This document shows, in pieces, positions 8,949 through 17,383 of a DNA stretch of 46,046 nucleotides (its first letter is position 1; each line of letters opens with the position of its first letter). This DNA comes from a bacterium (GTDB lineage Bacteria > Vulcanimicrobiota > Vulcanimicrobiia > Eremiobacterales > Eremiobacteraceae). The translations under genes and the position numbers were made by a program. The notes under the pieces were generated by a model, which was not told where the DNA came from, ran no database searches, and was given only the letters and a program-made list of their open reading frames with translations. The DNA lies in assembly GCA_902812405.1 (NCBI GenBank), contig CADDZI010000015.1:1-46046 (forward strand), given 5' to 3'.

Positions 8949-10358
8949 CTATACTGCTGCCGTCACAACGTGAGATGTAGGCTGATGGCGGTGCTTGGGC
9001 ACCTGTCCGATAACTTGGTTTTCCGACTGCCACGCCGCATAGGTGAGACTGGCCGAGATGAATAGCAGCCATGTGTACTTTCGGTACATGATATCTAAAA
9101 ACATAGCCGCGGCAAAGAGTCCCAGTAATGCTCCCTGGCAGATGAGACGGTAGGGGTACGTGTTACTGTTCTCCGGTATTTGATTCAACATGCGGAATTG
9201 GACCCACCAGGCGCCAAGCAACAACAGAAGTCCAATCAGTCCCAACTCGACACCGGTTTGCATGAGCAGGTTGTGCGCCGCGCGTGCCCAACCAATACCA
9301 TGCGGTGTAAAGACTCGCATGTACACACGATTGAAGGCGACCGGGAAATTCTCGAGCCCTGCCCCGGTCAGCCAATAGCGCTCAAATGCAGCGAACCCCA
9401 CTCGCCAAATATCTTCGCGGCCTGATCCATGTGTTGTAAGAGCATTGCTGAAGCGGGCCCAAATCGACGTGGGCATAAAGAAACTGGTGATCACACTCAA
9501 CGTCATTAGGGCGATGACGTGAATTCGATGCCTCGATCGCCATACCAGGTATACGAAGACGACGGCTACACCAAGAAGTCCCCCTCGTGATCCCGTGGCG
9601 TAGACCCCCATAAGAAGGACCACGTCCGCTGCAACCAAGGCTAGTTTGACCCCTGGGGAGGGGGTCATGAGGAAGCCGACCGTTACAACCGCGATCGGAA
9701 GGATCATCGCTGCTGCAAAATGGTTGGGGTCAATGACGTCTTGACCGTTCGAAAGCAACAGACGCTGAGTGATGCTCGCGAGATTCTGGTGAAAGTAGTA
9801 TACTCCGTAGGCGGCCGAGAGGACGCCGCCCAGACCTGTCCCAAACATGACCGCGCGCAAGTCGACCAGTGTAACCGGCAGGAGGCTTATCACGACGTAG
9901 AGCGATATCAGTTGTAATACCGTCTCCAGCCTGCCCAGCGCAGCAGTTGAATCCAACGCCCAGAAGAGCGTGAGGCTCATCCACACGACCACCCCGAGCC
10001 ATGCGTACAGGGCCGGAGGGGGGCGACGCCAGCGCTTGTTCTTTAGCATCCAGAAAGCCATGGCGGCGACAGAGGCAGCCCCGATGAGTCGCAGAAGTGT
10101 TCCAAACTTTGAGAGACCGAGCAGCTCGTCCATCGGGGCGAGCATCGCAAATAACCCAAAGGGAAACACCAAGGGGCGCCTCGCTCCCGCATAGATGACC
10201 ATCGGGGCTAAGGCAACTGCCACTGCAAGCGCGAGAAACGTCTTCGACCCTAGCGTCTCGCCCCAGACGAAAATGTAGCTGACCAGCAACATCGTGGCGA
10301 CGGTGCCGACGCCGAGGAGCCAAGCACCGATGTCCTTGGCTCGCGGCTCATGGATCAC
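8949..10358 (-). CDS. O-antigen ligase/polymerase-like membrane protein (Wzy/WaaL type)
   Basis: A 469-residue protein, nearly all hydrophobic, with about 11-12 predicted membrane segments. A large periplasmic-type loop follows the motif GSRGGLLGVAVVF. The region around HGSGREDIWRVGFAAFERYWLTGAGLENF is the loop typical of the O-antigen ligase/polymerase (Wzy_C, PF04932) family, with a later AHNLLMQTGVELGLIGLLLLL. It probably polymerises repeat units, or ligates the polymer, at the periplasmic face. Polymerase and ligase cannot be separated by sequence alone. The start is GTG at 10358. It overlaps the TGA of the wecB relic (GTGA, 10355-10358), so translation would have been coupled to that gene. 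No Wzx-type flippase is seen in the window. Confidence 0.85.
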   Translation of the reverse strand: MIHEPRAKDIGAWLLGVGTVATMLLVSYIFVWGETLGSKTFLALAVAVALAPMVIYAGARRPLVFPFGLFAMLAPMDELLGLSKFGTLLRLIGAASVAAMAFWMLKNKRWRRPPPALYAWLGVVVWMSLTLFWALDSTAALGRLETVLQLISLYVVISLLPVTLVDLRAVMFGTGLGGVLSAAYGVYYFHQNLASITQRLLLSNGQDVIDPNHFAAAMILPIAVVTVGFLMTPSPGVKLALVAADVVLLMGVYATGSRGGLLGVAVVFVYLVWRSRHRIHVIALMTLSVITSFFMPTSIWARFSNALTTHGSGREDIWRVGFAAFERYWLTGAGLENFPVAFNRVYMRVFTPHGIGWARAAHNLLMQTGVELGLIGLLLLLGAWWVQFRMLNQIPENSNTYPYRLICQGALLGLFAAAMFLDIMYRKYTWLLFISASLTYAAWQSENQVIGQVPKHRHQPTSHVVTAAV

Positions 10359-10918
10359 AGTCCCACCCCCGCCTGGGCTGCATGTAAACGGGGTTTGCAG
10401 GCGACAGGTGCAGTGGAAACCGGTGTGCCTTCAAGGACTTTTGCCATGCGGCACGCTACTTGTGGCGGGCCAACCAGATCACCCGGCCGTCTGACTGGGG
10501 CAAGCCGCAATGCCGCCTTCTCGATGGCGTCGGTCGTCCCCGCCAGTACGTTCCAGCCGTCTTCGAGCGTCTCGGTCCACTCGGTTGTGTCACGCAGGGT
10601 GACGCAGGGTACGCCAAGGACGTAGGCCTCTTTCTGCACGCCGCCCGAATCCGTGAGAATCACCCGAGCATGCATTTCTGCGGCGACCATGTCCAGAATG
10701 AGCGCGGTCTGCACGGCATGCGACGCTGAACCAACTTCGAGATTGTACTCGGGGTCTTTGATGCCAAGTTCGTCGAAGAACACCTTCGACATCTTGTAAT
10801 CGTAGTGCTGGCCTGTATTGACCAGGCATTCTTGCCAGTGGCGCCGCGCGAGTTCCTCGCTCAGGAGAGCCGCCTTGATGAACTGCGGCCGGGCGCCCAC
10901 GACGCTGAGTACTTTCAT
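10355..10918 (-). pseudogene. UDP-GlcNAc 2-epimerase (wecB/wbpI) copy with large in-frame deletion
   Basis: From the ATG at 10918 the reading frame [19 protein letters not shown] is the same as the intact epimerase at 17384-18484. After [10 protein letters not shown] it jumps straight to [19 protein letters not shown], losing about 185 residues. The missing part holds the [16 protein letters not shown] and [10 protein letters not shown] regions needed for substrate binding and catalysis. The frame stays open (187 aa), but the product cannot be an active epimerase. DNA identity to the intact gene is very high from about 10570 upward. Then the last 60 codons (AIEKAALRLAPVRRPGDLV and on) differ strongly while still aligning as a natural epimerase C-terminus. 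That makes this gene a mosaic of two alleles. It overlaps the next gene by GTGA and the previous relic by ATGA. Confidence 0.9.
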
Positions 10919-11174
10919 GCCGTTGCACCGACCTGGACCGCGGCAGACAGCTCTCGCACGGCGGTGTCCTGGTTCTCTGCAGTCAATTCGGGGAACATCG
11001 GCAGCGAAAGTACTTCTCGAGCCGCCCGTTCGGCGTGCGGAAAGACGCCGGCCTGACCCGACGTGCGGTGCACCTCTTGAAGATGCAGCCGGCGTGCCTC
11101 GTTCCGGGCATCCAAATGAGGTAGTTCCACGCGCAAGATCGCGGCCTGCACCTCGTCCAGGCGGCTGTTGACAC
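10915..11174 (-). pseudogene. wbpE-like aminotransferase relic (C-terminal part, internal deletion)
   Basis: The last 80 or so codons match the C-terminal part of the aminotransferase at 18481-19593. [20 protein letters not shown], then after EARR a direct jump to [14 protein letters not shown], and on to [20 protein letters not shown]. About 60 residues between these blocks are missing, in frame, with a two-base microhomology at the junction. Homology starts abruptly at about 11174. The sequence further upstream (to 11299) does not match the aminotransferase, although the frame stays open. The N-terminal two thirds, including the PLP lysine, are gone. The stop overlaps the wecB relic start by ATGA, exactly as in the intact pair. 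Confidence 0.88.
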
Positions 11175-11647
11175 ATGCAGCTGCTGCCGCCACGCAAGTT
11201 GCAGCACTGATGCCTGGTATCGCCTTCATGCGATGCGGCGCGCCTAATCCCACCAAAACTTCGTGCGCGGTCCTCATTTTGGACCCCTCGTGTCGACACC
11301 GGGGTCTCGCCGATCGGTTGTCATAGGGTCTCTTTCGGTGCCTGCCGAGCTTTATCCATCTATCGACCCGTAACTTTCATTGTGTGTGGAGACCCAAAGC
11401 CTATGCCGTTAGGTTGCGAGGCCCCAGCTGCAGGACTTCCCGCAGGTGTCTGCTGAGGATGGCCCATAGGCGCTCCCGCGCTCGCATATGGGATGTCGCG
11501 AAAGAGATAGCTGCTTAACGGGTTCCACCACCGCATCTGCGATACACTCGGCAAATGCACTCCGAAGCTTGACAAACAAAGGGAGAGTAAATTGCACCAG
11601 CCGAACTGCCGTTTTAGAAGCCTATCTGTACGCATGAGAAGAACGCA
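11175..11647. other. Gap of about 470 bases without a recognisable gene
   Basis: Between the aminotransferase relic and the forward glycosyltransferase I recognise no gene. Short open frames here (11360-11635 minus and the non-homologous head at 11175-11299) have no family features. Some of it may be decayed coding sequence from the duplicated block. It must contain the promoter for the gene starting at 11648. I found no convincing -35/-10 pair. Confidence 0.5.
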
Positions 11648-12898
11648 TTGTACTCTTTCGTGATCATATCACAATACTATCCTCCTGAAGTGGGCGCATC
11701 GCAGGCGCGACTCAGCGCCCTCGTGCGTCAGCTTTCCAGGCTCGGGCATGGGGTGGAAGTGGTTACCGCCTTGCCCCATCACCTCCGCGGCAGAATCCAC
11801 GACCGCTATCAAGGCCATTTCTATGTCCGAGAAACGTGGGAAGGCATTCCGGTCTATCGGACGTGGGTATATGCCCCTCCAAGCGTCAGCGTCGCGGCAC
11901 GCGTCCTCAACTACACCAGCTTCGCGTTGACATGCCTGTATAGCCTGGCGCGGTTACGACCTCCGACCTACACCTTCGTGGAGTCTCCTCCGCTTATGCT
12001 GTTTCCGGCCGCCTGGCTGTTTGCCAAGCGTTGGCGAACCCCGATTATCCTCAACGTGGCCGACCTTTGGCCTACGTCCGTCAAGCTACTCGGCGTAATG
12101 CAAGACGGTCCGTCACTCCGCCTGGCCGAGCACTTGGAATCGTGGGCATATGCTCATGCCACCTACATTAATGCTGTGACAAAGGGTATCTATGAAGAGC
12201 TTGCGATTCGCCGCGGCTATGCATCCAAGGTTTTGTTCTTACCCAACGGCGTGGATACGGAACGATTCTCGCCCGGGAGGCCCGATCCCGAGTTGATCCA
12301 TCGCTACGGTTTGCACGGCAAGAAGGTGGTTCTGTATGCCGGCACCCACGGCCTCGCCTACCGGCTGGATATGCTCGTTGATGTGGCTGCGCTGACACAG
12401 GACTTAGATGTCGTGTTGATGTTAGTCGGAGAAGGTCATACGAAGCCAGGCGTCATGCAAGCCGCGGCCAAAGCCGGAGTCCGTAACATGATCTTTGTTG
12501 AATCGCAGCCTGAGTCCGAGATGCCCCGCTACTTTACAACCGCGTATGCGACGATCATCCCCCTGGCCCGCAATCCACTGTTTGCAGGGACGCGGCCTGC
12601 GAAGATATTTCCCTCCCTGGCGACAGGGACTCCCATTATCTACTCGGGCGAAGGCGAAGGCGCCCGATTGGTAAGCGAGGCCAATGCCGGTGTCGTCGTT
12701 CCCCCGGAGAACCCTTCAGCTATGGCCGAGGCAATCCGCAACTTAATCCAGCAACCGGCACTCCACGCCGAACTTTCTCGCAACGCACGTCGGTGCGCAC
12801 TGGAGTCTTTCAGTTGGGAGACAATTATTGCCCGCTGGCTCCGTGAGCTCGAATCACATGAATGCGACACACCAAACCGATACAACAAGCACAACTAA
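11648..12898 (+). CDS. GT4-family glycosyltransferase, WbuB-like
   Basis: A 416-residue GT-B enzyme. The start is a TTG at 11648 (no earlier in-frame start keeps the family N-terminus), reading YSFVIISQYYPPEVGASQAR. This is the hallmark of the WbuB/WcaI-like GT4 group, which transfers amino or deoxy sugars such as fucosamine in O-antigen loci. Other group features are SPPLMLFPAAWLFAKRW, then NVADLWPTSVKLLG, LPNGVDTERFSPG and LYAGTHGLAYRLD. The last motif binds the donor nucleotide. Like the glycosyltransferase at 4147 it runs against the locus. Its TAA overlaps the stop of the convergent aminotransferase by four bases (12895-12898). The precise sugar is not predictable. Confidence 0.87.
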   Translation: MYSFVIISQYYPPEVGASQARLSALVRQLSRLGHGVEVVTALPHHLRGRIHDRYQGHFYVRETWEGIPVYRTWVYAPPSVSVAARVLNYTSFALTCLYSLARLRPPTYTFVESPPLMLFPAAWLFAKRWRTPIILNVADLWPTSVKLLGVMQDGPSLRLAEHLESWAYAHATYINAVTKGIYEELAIRRGYASKVLFLPNGVDTERFSPGRPDPELIHRYGLHGKKVVLYAGTHGLAYRLDMLVDVAALTQDLDVVLMLVGEGHTKPGVMQAAAKAGVRNMIFVESQPESEMPRYFTTAYATIIPLARNPLFAGTRPAKIFPSLATGTPIIYSGEGEGARLVSEANAGVVVPPENPSAMAEAIRNLIQQPALHAELSRNARRCALESFSWETIIARWLRELESHECDTPNRYNKHN

Positions 12899-14025
12899 TT
12901 ACTATCATCCAGGACATCCCGCAGTGTCTGCACGATGACGTGTGCATCCTCCAGCGAGAGATTATTGTGGAAAGGCAGAGCAACCGTCCTTGAGGCAACC
13001 CGTTCTGTCACGGGGAGCGGGGGAACCTTGAAACCCCGGGCCTTGATGTATGGTTGCTGGTGGATCGGTGCAAAATACCCCCGCGAGGGGATGCCCCGTT
13101 CGGCAAGCTTACGAATCACTGCGTCTCGGTGCACCTGGCCGAGCAGCTCAACGATGTACACGAAGTGGCTGGTGCGACACCCGGGGCGCTGGCGCAAGGT
13201 GCGCACGCGTGGTTCCTCTGCTAGCAGCGTATCGTACATCTCGCTGACTCGCCTGCGCTTCTCCAGCAACACATCGATCCGCCTCAATTGTGCGATGCCG
13301 AGTGCTGCGCTCATTTCGGTCATGCGGTAGTTGTATCCCAATACCGCGTGCTGCAGCCACGGGCTCTCTTCGTCACGCCCTTGATTGCGCAATTGCCGAC
13401 ACGTGCGAGCCACCGCAGAGTCGTTCGTGACGATCATCCCGCCCTCTCCGGTGGTCATCTGCTTGTTGGGAAAGAAGGCAAAGACGCCACCGATTCCAAA
13501 CGGACCGCACTTTTTGCCGTAGTACTCCGCGCCTAGGGCCTCGCACGCGTCGGCAATGAGGGCCAGTCCGTGACGATCGGCGATGGCGGACAATTCGTTC
13601 CACTCAGCCGGCGTCCCGAAAACATCCACAGCCAGAATCGCCTTCGTGCGGCTCGTGATCGCCTGCTCCACCAGATGAGGATTGATGCAATACGTATCCG
13701 GCTCGATATCGACGAACACCGGTGTGGCACCCAGGTAGAGGAAGCAGTTTGTGGATGCCACAAAGCTGAAGGAGGTGGTAATCACTTCGTCGTTTGGACC
13801 AATCCCGGCTGCACAACAGAGCAGATGAAGGCCGGCCGTCCCAGAGTTCACGGCAACCGCGTGTCGGGCACCGCAGTACTGTGCGACGAGGGATTCGAAT
13901 GCATCGGTCCGCGAACCCATCGTGAGGCGCCCGGACCGAAGAGCCGCGAGCACCTCGCCAAAGTCCGCATCCTCGAGATCGGCTGCCGCCATGGCGACAC
14001 GAGTGGTATTGTGGAGACTCGTCAT
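12895..14025 (-). CDS. DegT/DnrJ/EryC1 family PLP aminotransferase
   Basis: Predicted sugar aminotransferase that transfers an amino group (normally from glutamate) to a keto-sugar nucleotide in the cytoplasm. The substrate-site start is LRSGRLTMGSRTDAFE, followed by AVNSGTAGLHLLCCAAGIGP and DEVITTSFSFVAS. The PLP-binding lysine is in FFPNKQMTTGEGGM. The end motif ALPFHNNLSLEDAHVI is also family-typical. The frame is open to 14286, but the ATG at 14025 overlaps the wecA-like stop by ATGA and gives 376 residues, the usual length. It is the last gene of the intact run. Unlike the other two aminotransferases it has no relic in the left block, so it may serve a different sugar (a 4-amino type is common for LRSGRLTMG enzymes). 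That assignment is tentative. Confidence 0.9.
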   Translation of the reverse strand: MTSLHNTTRVAMAAADLEDADFGEVLAALRSGRLTMGSRTDAFESLVAQYCGARHAVAVNSGTAGLHLLCCAAGIGPNDEVITTSFSFVASTNCFLYLGATPVFVDIEPDTYCINPHLVEQAITSRTKAILAVDVFGTPAEWNELSAIADRHGLALIADACEALGAEYYGKKCGPFGIGGVFAFFPNKQMTTGEGGMIVTNDSAVARTCRQLRNQGRDEESPWLQHAVLGYNYRMTEMSAALGIAQLRRIDVLLEKRRRVSEMYDTLLAEEPRVRTLRQRPGCRTSHFVYIVELLGQVHRDAVIRKLAERGIPSRGYFAPIHQQPYIKARGFKVPPLPVTERVASRTVALPFHNNLSLEDAHVIVQTLRDVLDDSN

Positions 14026-14999
14026 CGCGGCACCTTTACCTCCTCCGGACCTGGAGTTAGCCACCCAAGAGCGCGCGCTGCCAGAAGGAGGGCGACTGTC
14101 AGCAAAGCTGCCACCGCGATCACGATACCCAGAGGCTGGAATGACAACACCAGCGCCAAACCACCGAGCAGAATATCGAAACAGAAAATGAGAATGACAA
14201 CCTCCGTGTTGTTCTTTAGTGATATTCGCAAGCGATCGTAAAAATGCTCCCGATCGCCTGAAAACAGAGACTTTCTTCCCAACCATCTGCGCACAACGCC
14301 TGTGCTCAAATCAAAGATGGGCACTCCGGACGCTATGAGACCGCAGAGAAAGAGACGCGGACTAACGAGCAAGAGCTCTGTCAGCGCGTAGGATAGCAAG
14401 CAGCCCAACAACAGGCTGCCGGAATCTCCCATAAAGACTGTGGCGCGAGGGAAATTCCAAACTAGGAACCCCAACGTCGCCGCCGCAAAGATAGCGCAGT
14501 CATCAGCCCTCAGACCGTGCAGCCGATTCAGGAGACCAAGACTGCCAAAGGCAATAGCGGAGCTCCCGGCTGCCAGGCCATCCATGCCGTCCAAGAGATT
14601 GACGGCATTGGCGAGAACAACCGTCAGAACCATTACCGCACCCCACAGCAGGACGGTCTTCGGACTCAACTCGTGGGGGTAAAGCAGGAAGCCCGCTAGC
14701 ACCAGACCCGCCACAGTCTGACCAATCAGCTTCGTTCCCGGACGTAAGCTATATCGGTCGTCCAGAAGACCGACAACGAACATCAAGATTGCACCCGGCC
14801 ATGCTGCGTGGAGTCGGGGCACCATCAGTGAGCTTGTCATAACGCCGCAGAAAATGCCGAAACCTCCAAGCCGGCTTATCGGCTGAGTTTGCAGCTTTAA
14901 GGGACCCGGCGGATCTACGATACGCAAGCGCAGGCCCAACGCGGCACATGCCGGGGTTAGGACGGTACACACGAAGAACGCCAGCAGTACCGGAATCAT
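14022..14999 (-). CDS. wecA: WecA/MraY-family sugar-1-phosphate transferase
   Basis: Integral membrane enzyme that moves a HexNAc-1-phosphate from its UDP carrier to undecaprenyl phosphate, starting the repeat unit. It has 325 residues with about 10 membrane segments. Family motifs in order are PISRLGGFGIF, GLLDDRYSL (Asp-Asp pair, Mg2+ site), NAVNLLDGMDGLAAG and FMGDSGSLLLG. SGDREHFYDRLR stands at the place of the His-rich cytoplasmic loop. It is the only intact initiating transferase in the window, so the polymer probably begins with a GlcNAc-type phosphate. The start overlaps nothing, and the stop is coupled by ATGA to the aminotransferase. A decayed copy is at 421-773. The symbol is by family; the true substrate could be another HexNAc. 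Confidence 0.88.
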   Translation of the reverse strand: MIPVLLAFFVCTVLTPACAALGLRLRIVDPPGPLKLQTQPISRLGGFGIFCGVMTSSLMVPRLHAAWPGAILMFVVGLLDDRYSLRPGTKLIGQTVAGLVLAGFLLYPHELSPKTVLLWGAVMVLTVVLANAVNLLDGMDGLAAGSSAIAFGSLGLLNRLHGLRADDCAIFAAATLGFLVWNFPRATVFMGDSGSLLLGCLLSYALTELLLVSPRLFLCGLIASGVPIFDLSTGVVRRWLGRKSLFSGDREHFYDRLRISLKNNTEVVILIFCFDILLGGLALVLSFQPLGIVIAVAALLTVALLLAARALGWLTPGPEEVKVPR

Positions 15000-15023
15000 T
15001 ACTCCAGGCTCATCCTTCGTGCT

Positions 15024-16163
15024 CTAGCTATCCCAACAATCCTGAGCGGCAATCGCATTGTGTGGCCGCCGCGTAAGGGGAGACTCACCTTTCCGATTTA
15101 GCTGTACCAATCTCCCGAAAACCGCTTGCTTGAGTCGGAATGCATTCTGCGCAAAGTTGCGCAGATAGCCCAGGCCGCTGAAACGCCCTTTGCTCAGGGT
15201 CAGCACCGGCACACGCCGAACACCATATTTCTCCTTATACTCCCCCCGCCCCCAATTAATCCACTCCAATCCCCGGCGCTTCCAATACCTCATCGCGTAC
15301 CAATGCAGCGCCTCGTTGGGGCGCAGATGCTGGTCAGAGCGAAAACTTGCATTACCCCAGAATTCAACCATGCGATTCATGCCTGCATAAATCGCAGTTG
15401 CGATACACCGGTTATCCGGTCCACGGGCCCGCAAGAGCAGCAGGTGACCGGTGGGAGCAAGATGGCGGATAAGACTTTCTACGCGATGTACATCGTAGGT
15501 TGGGATACTGGCTTGCTTTGAGAACACATCCTTAAGTTGTTCATAAAAGTCGGTTGCAAAAGACAGATCGGTCGCCTCCTCGATACGCACGCCCCGTCTT
15601 TCCGCTTGCCGAATTTTCTGCCGGCACTCCTTTGCCATCCTGGTAAAAATCTGTTCTTCGCTTTGCGTTAGATCCGTCTCATAGGTGTGTGAAAGACGCG
15701 ACTCGAATCCGGCTGCGTTGGCATCAACTTCGCTGAATCTTTGATGATCTGATACCTCAACGTAGACGCATCGAAGTACGTTAAATGCAAACGTACTAAG
15801 AGCGGCTAACAGTTGCCCCCCCGGCACTGTCTCCAGCATGTTGAAGCCCATGTAGCTTGTCGTCCATCCCGGGAAGGGACTGCCAAGAATGGGGAGTCCA
15901 AATCGGCGTATCAGCAAACCGGTGAAGTAGCCCACGGTGTCTTTCCCCCGTTGAACCGCTGCCACGACGGGTGTCGCTCGCTGCGTTTCCGCCACGTATG
16001 CAAGCCAGGCACGGGTTTGAAAAATCGTCCGATCAGGCATGCGGTCAAGAACATCCCAGGGGATTGCAGCGTCAGGCAGCCGACGCAGCTGCAGCGTCTG
16101 ATTTGCTTGTTCGCGGGCGCACTCCGGATCTAGGGTCAGATCCATCGACGATGCCGGTTGCAT
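15024..16163 (-). CDS. FemAB/GNAT-like transferase in polysaccharide locus
   Basis: A 379-residue soluble protein of the FemAB-like double-GNAT (acetyltransferase_6 / BioF2-like) group. These use aminoacyl-tRNA or acyl-CoA to modify a lipid-linked precursor. Visible features are IPWDVLDRMPDRTIFQTRAW near residue 35, RFGLPILGSPFPGWTTSYMG, then MAKECRQKIRQAERRGVRI near 195 (a FemAB-typical basic helix). CIATAIYAGMNRMVEFWGNA and LRPNEALHWYAMRYWKRRG form the C-terminal GNAT core, followed by YKEKYG near the end. The ATG at 16163 has TAGGAG eight bases upstream. That site is part of a perfect palindrome (16164-16176). Relatives occur in exosortase/EPS loci. Here it may acylate or aminoacylate an amino sugar of the polymer, which is inference. 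A heavily decayed copy lies at 3214-3995. Confidence 0.82.
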   Translation of the reverse strand: MQPASSMDLTLDPECAREQANQTLQLRRLPDAAIPWDVLDRMPDRTIFQTRAWLAYVAETQRATPVVAAVQRGKDTVGYFTGLLIRRFGLPILGSPFPGWTTSYMGFNMLETVPGGQLLAALSTFAFNVLRCVYVEVSDHQRFSEVDANAAGFESRLSHTYETDLTQSEEQIFTRMAKECRQKIRQAERRGVRIEEATDLSFATDFYEQLKDVFSKQASIPTYDVHRVESLIRHLAPTGHLLLLRARGPDNRCIATAIYAGMNRMVEFWGNASFRSDQHLRPNEALHWYAMRYWKRRGLEWINWGRGEYKEKYGVRRVPVLTLSKGRFSGLGYLRNFAQNAFRLKQAVFGRLVQLNRKGESPLTRRPHNAIAAQDCWDS

Positions 16164-16176
16164 TAGGAGGCTCCTA
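16164..16176 (-). promoter_or_regulatory. Palindrome covering the ribosome-binding site of the FemAB-like gene
   Basis: TAGGAG, one central base, CTCCTA: a perfect 13-base inverted repeat directly before the ATG at 16163. The Shine-Dalgarno lies in the distal arm. The stem is too tight to fold on itself without opening a loop. Meaning is uncertain; it may be chance. Confidence 0.3.
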
Positions 16177-16208
16177 CACCTCTGACCACAACACGCTACG
16201 GCCCGAGC

Positions 16209-17378
16209 TCAGGAACGACTTGTTGATCGCCTGGCGGCTGAGCACACGCTGTCTGCGACGTAATGCGCATCCTCGTCGCTCATGTCGGGATAAAGGGGGA
16301 GGGAGACAAGGCGCTGAGCGGCCCACTCTGTTACGGGCAATGGACGGGTATGTAAATGCCGCATTGAGGCCAGTAAGTGGGTTGGGGGGAAGTGAACGCT
16401 CGTGCCAATACCGTTGCCGAGGAGCGAGGTTATGACAGAGTCTCTTGTTACGCCACAGCTATCGTCTACTATGATCGCGAAGACACACCAGCTGTGCCGC
16501 GCGGGCCGAAGAGGCCATTGAGTCGCAGGTACGATTCCGTTGCTTCCCTCGAAAGCGTCACAGTAGATCCGGGCCAGGCGATCCCGCCTGGCTTGCAAGG
16601 TCGACAACTTTGCCAGCTGTGACATGACGAGGGCCGCCGTCAGGTCAGGCATATTATACTTGTAACCCAACGCAACAACATCATAGGCATAGCGATTTCC
16701 CAACTCATATCTCTTCCACGCATCCCTATCCATGCCGTGCAGAGAGAGAATACGCACCCGTTCCTCGAGGTCTTTATCGTTGGTAAGGAACATGCCACCC
16801 TCACCTGAGGTGATGTTCTTTGTCGCGTAAAAACTAAACGCCGCACCATCGGAATACTTACCCGGCCACTCTCCCGTATCGTCCAGAGTCCCAACGGCGT
16901 GCGCCGCGTCCTCCAAAACTCTTATCTTGCGCTCCCTCGCGTAGCTCACGATACCGCGAATGTCCATCGGATAACCACCGTAGTACATGGGAATGATAAC
17001 TCGGGTTCGTTTTGTGACCACTGGATCAATTGTCTCGGGAGTTAGGCACAGCGTTTTAGGATCAACATCTGCAAAAACAGGTGTGGCCCCGAGATGTAGT
17101 GCGCATTGTGCCCCCGCGACAAAGGTCAATGACGGCATCACCACTTCGTCCCCCGGCCCGACACCCATCGCTCGCAGGCCTAAGTGGAGCGCTGCAGTAC
17201 AACTGGATACCGCAACGGCATACTGAATTCCAGAGCGGGCTGCAAATTCGCGCTCAAGCTCTTGTACTCTAGGCCCCGTTGTCAGCCACCCAGACCGCAA
17301 CACTCTGTTGACGGCATCGATGTCGTCTTGATCTATGGAGGGTTTGAAATACGGTATCGTGCGTCTTTGGGATTTCAT
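16209..17378 (-). CDS. DegT/DnrJ/EryC1 family PLP aminotransferase
   Basis: A 389-residue sugar aminotransferase. It starts TIPYFKPSIDQDDIDAVNRV, then LRSGWLTTGPRVQELEREFA, the signature of the PseC/ArnB-like subgroup that aminates position 4 of keto-sugars. It continues VAVSSCTAALHLGLRAMGVG, PSLTFVAGAQCALHLGATP and MYYGGYPMDIRGI. The PLP lysine is in FYATKNITSGEGGM, and SVHFPPTHLL lies near the C-terminus. With the dehydratase at 22543-24582 making a 4-keto sugar, a 4-amino sugar is a reasonable guess. Subgroup assignment is by motif only. It lies five bases from the wecB stop, so the genes are co-transcribed. A decayed N-terminal copy is at 8525-8925. C-terminal residues after SDEDAHYV look unremarkable. 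Confidence 0.9.
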   Translation of the reverse strand: MKSQRRTIPYFKPSIDQDDIDAVNRVLRSGWLTTGPRVQELEREFAARSGIQYAVAVSSCTAALHLGLRAMGVGPGDEVVMPSLTFVAGAQCALHLGATPVFADVDPKTLCLTPETIDPVVTKRTRVIIPMYYGGYPMDIRGIVSYARERKIRVLEDAAHAVGTLDDTGEWPGKYSDGAAFSFYATKNITSGEGGMFLTNDKDLEERVRILSLHGMDRDAWKRYELGNRYAYDVVALGYKYNMPDLTAALVMSQLAKLSTLQARRDRLARIYCDAFEGSNGIVPATQWPLRPARHSWCVFAIIVDDSCGVTRDSVITSLLGNGIGTSVHFPPTHLLASMRHLHTRPLPVTEWAAQRLVSLPLYPDMSDEDAHYVADSVCSAARRSTSRS

Positions 17379-17383
17379 GGGTC

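Noticed and set aside
10919-11299. N-terminal extension of the wecB relic frame
   Set aside because: It reads the aminotransferase relic in the wrong frame and has no homology to epimerases.
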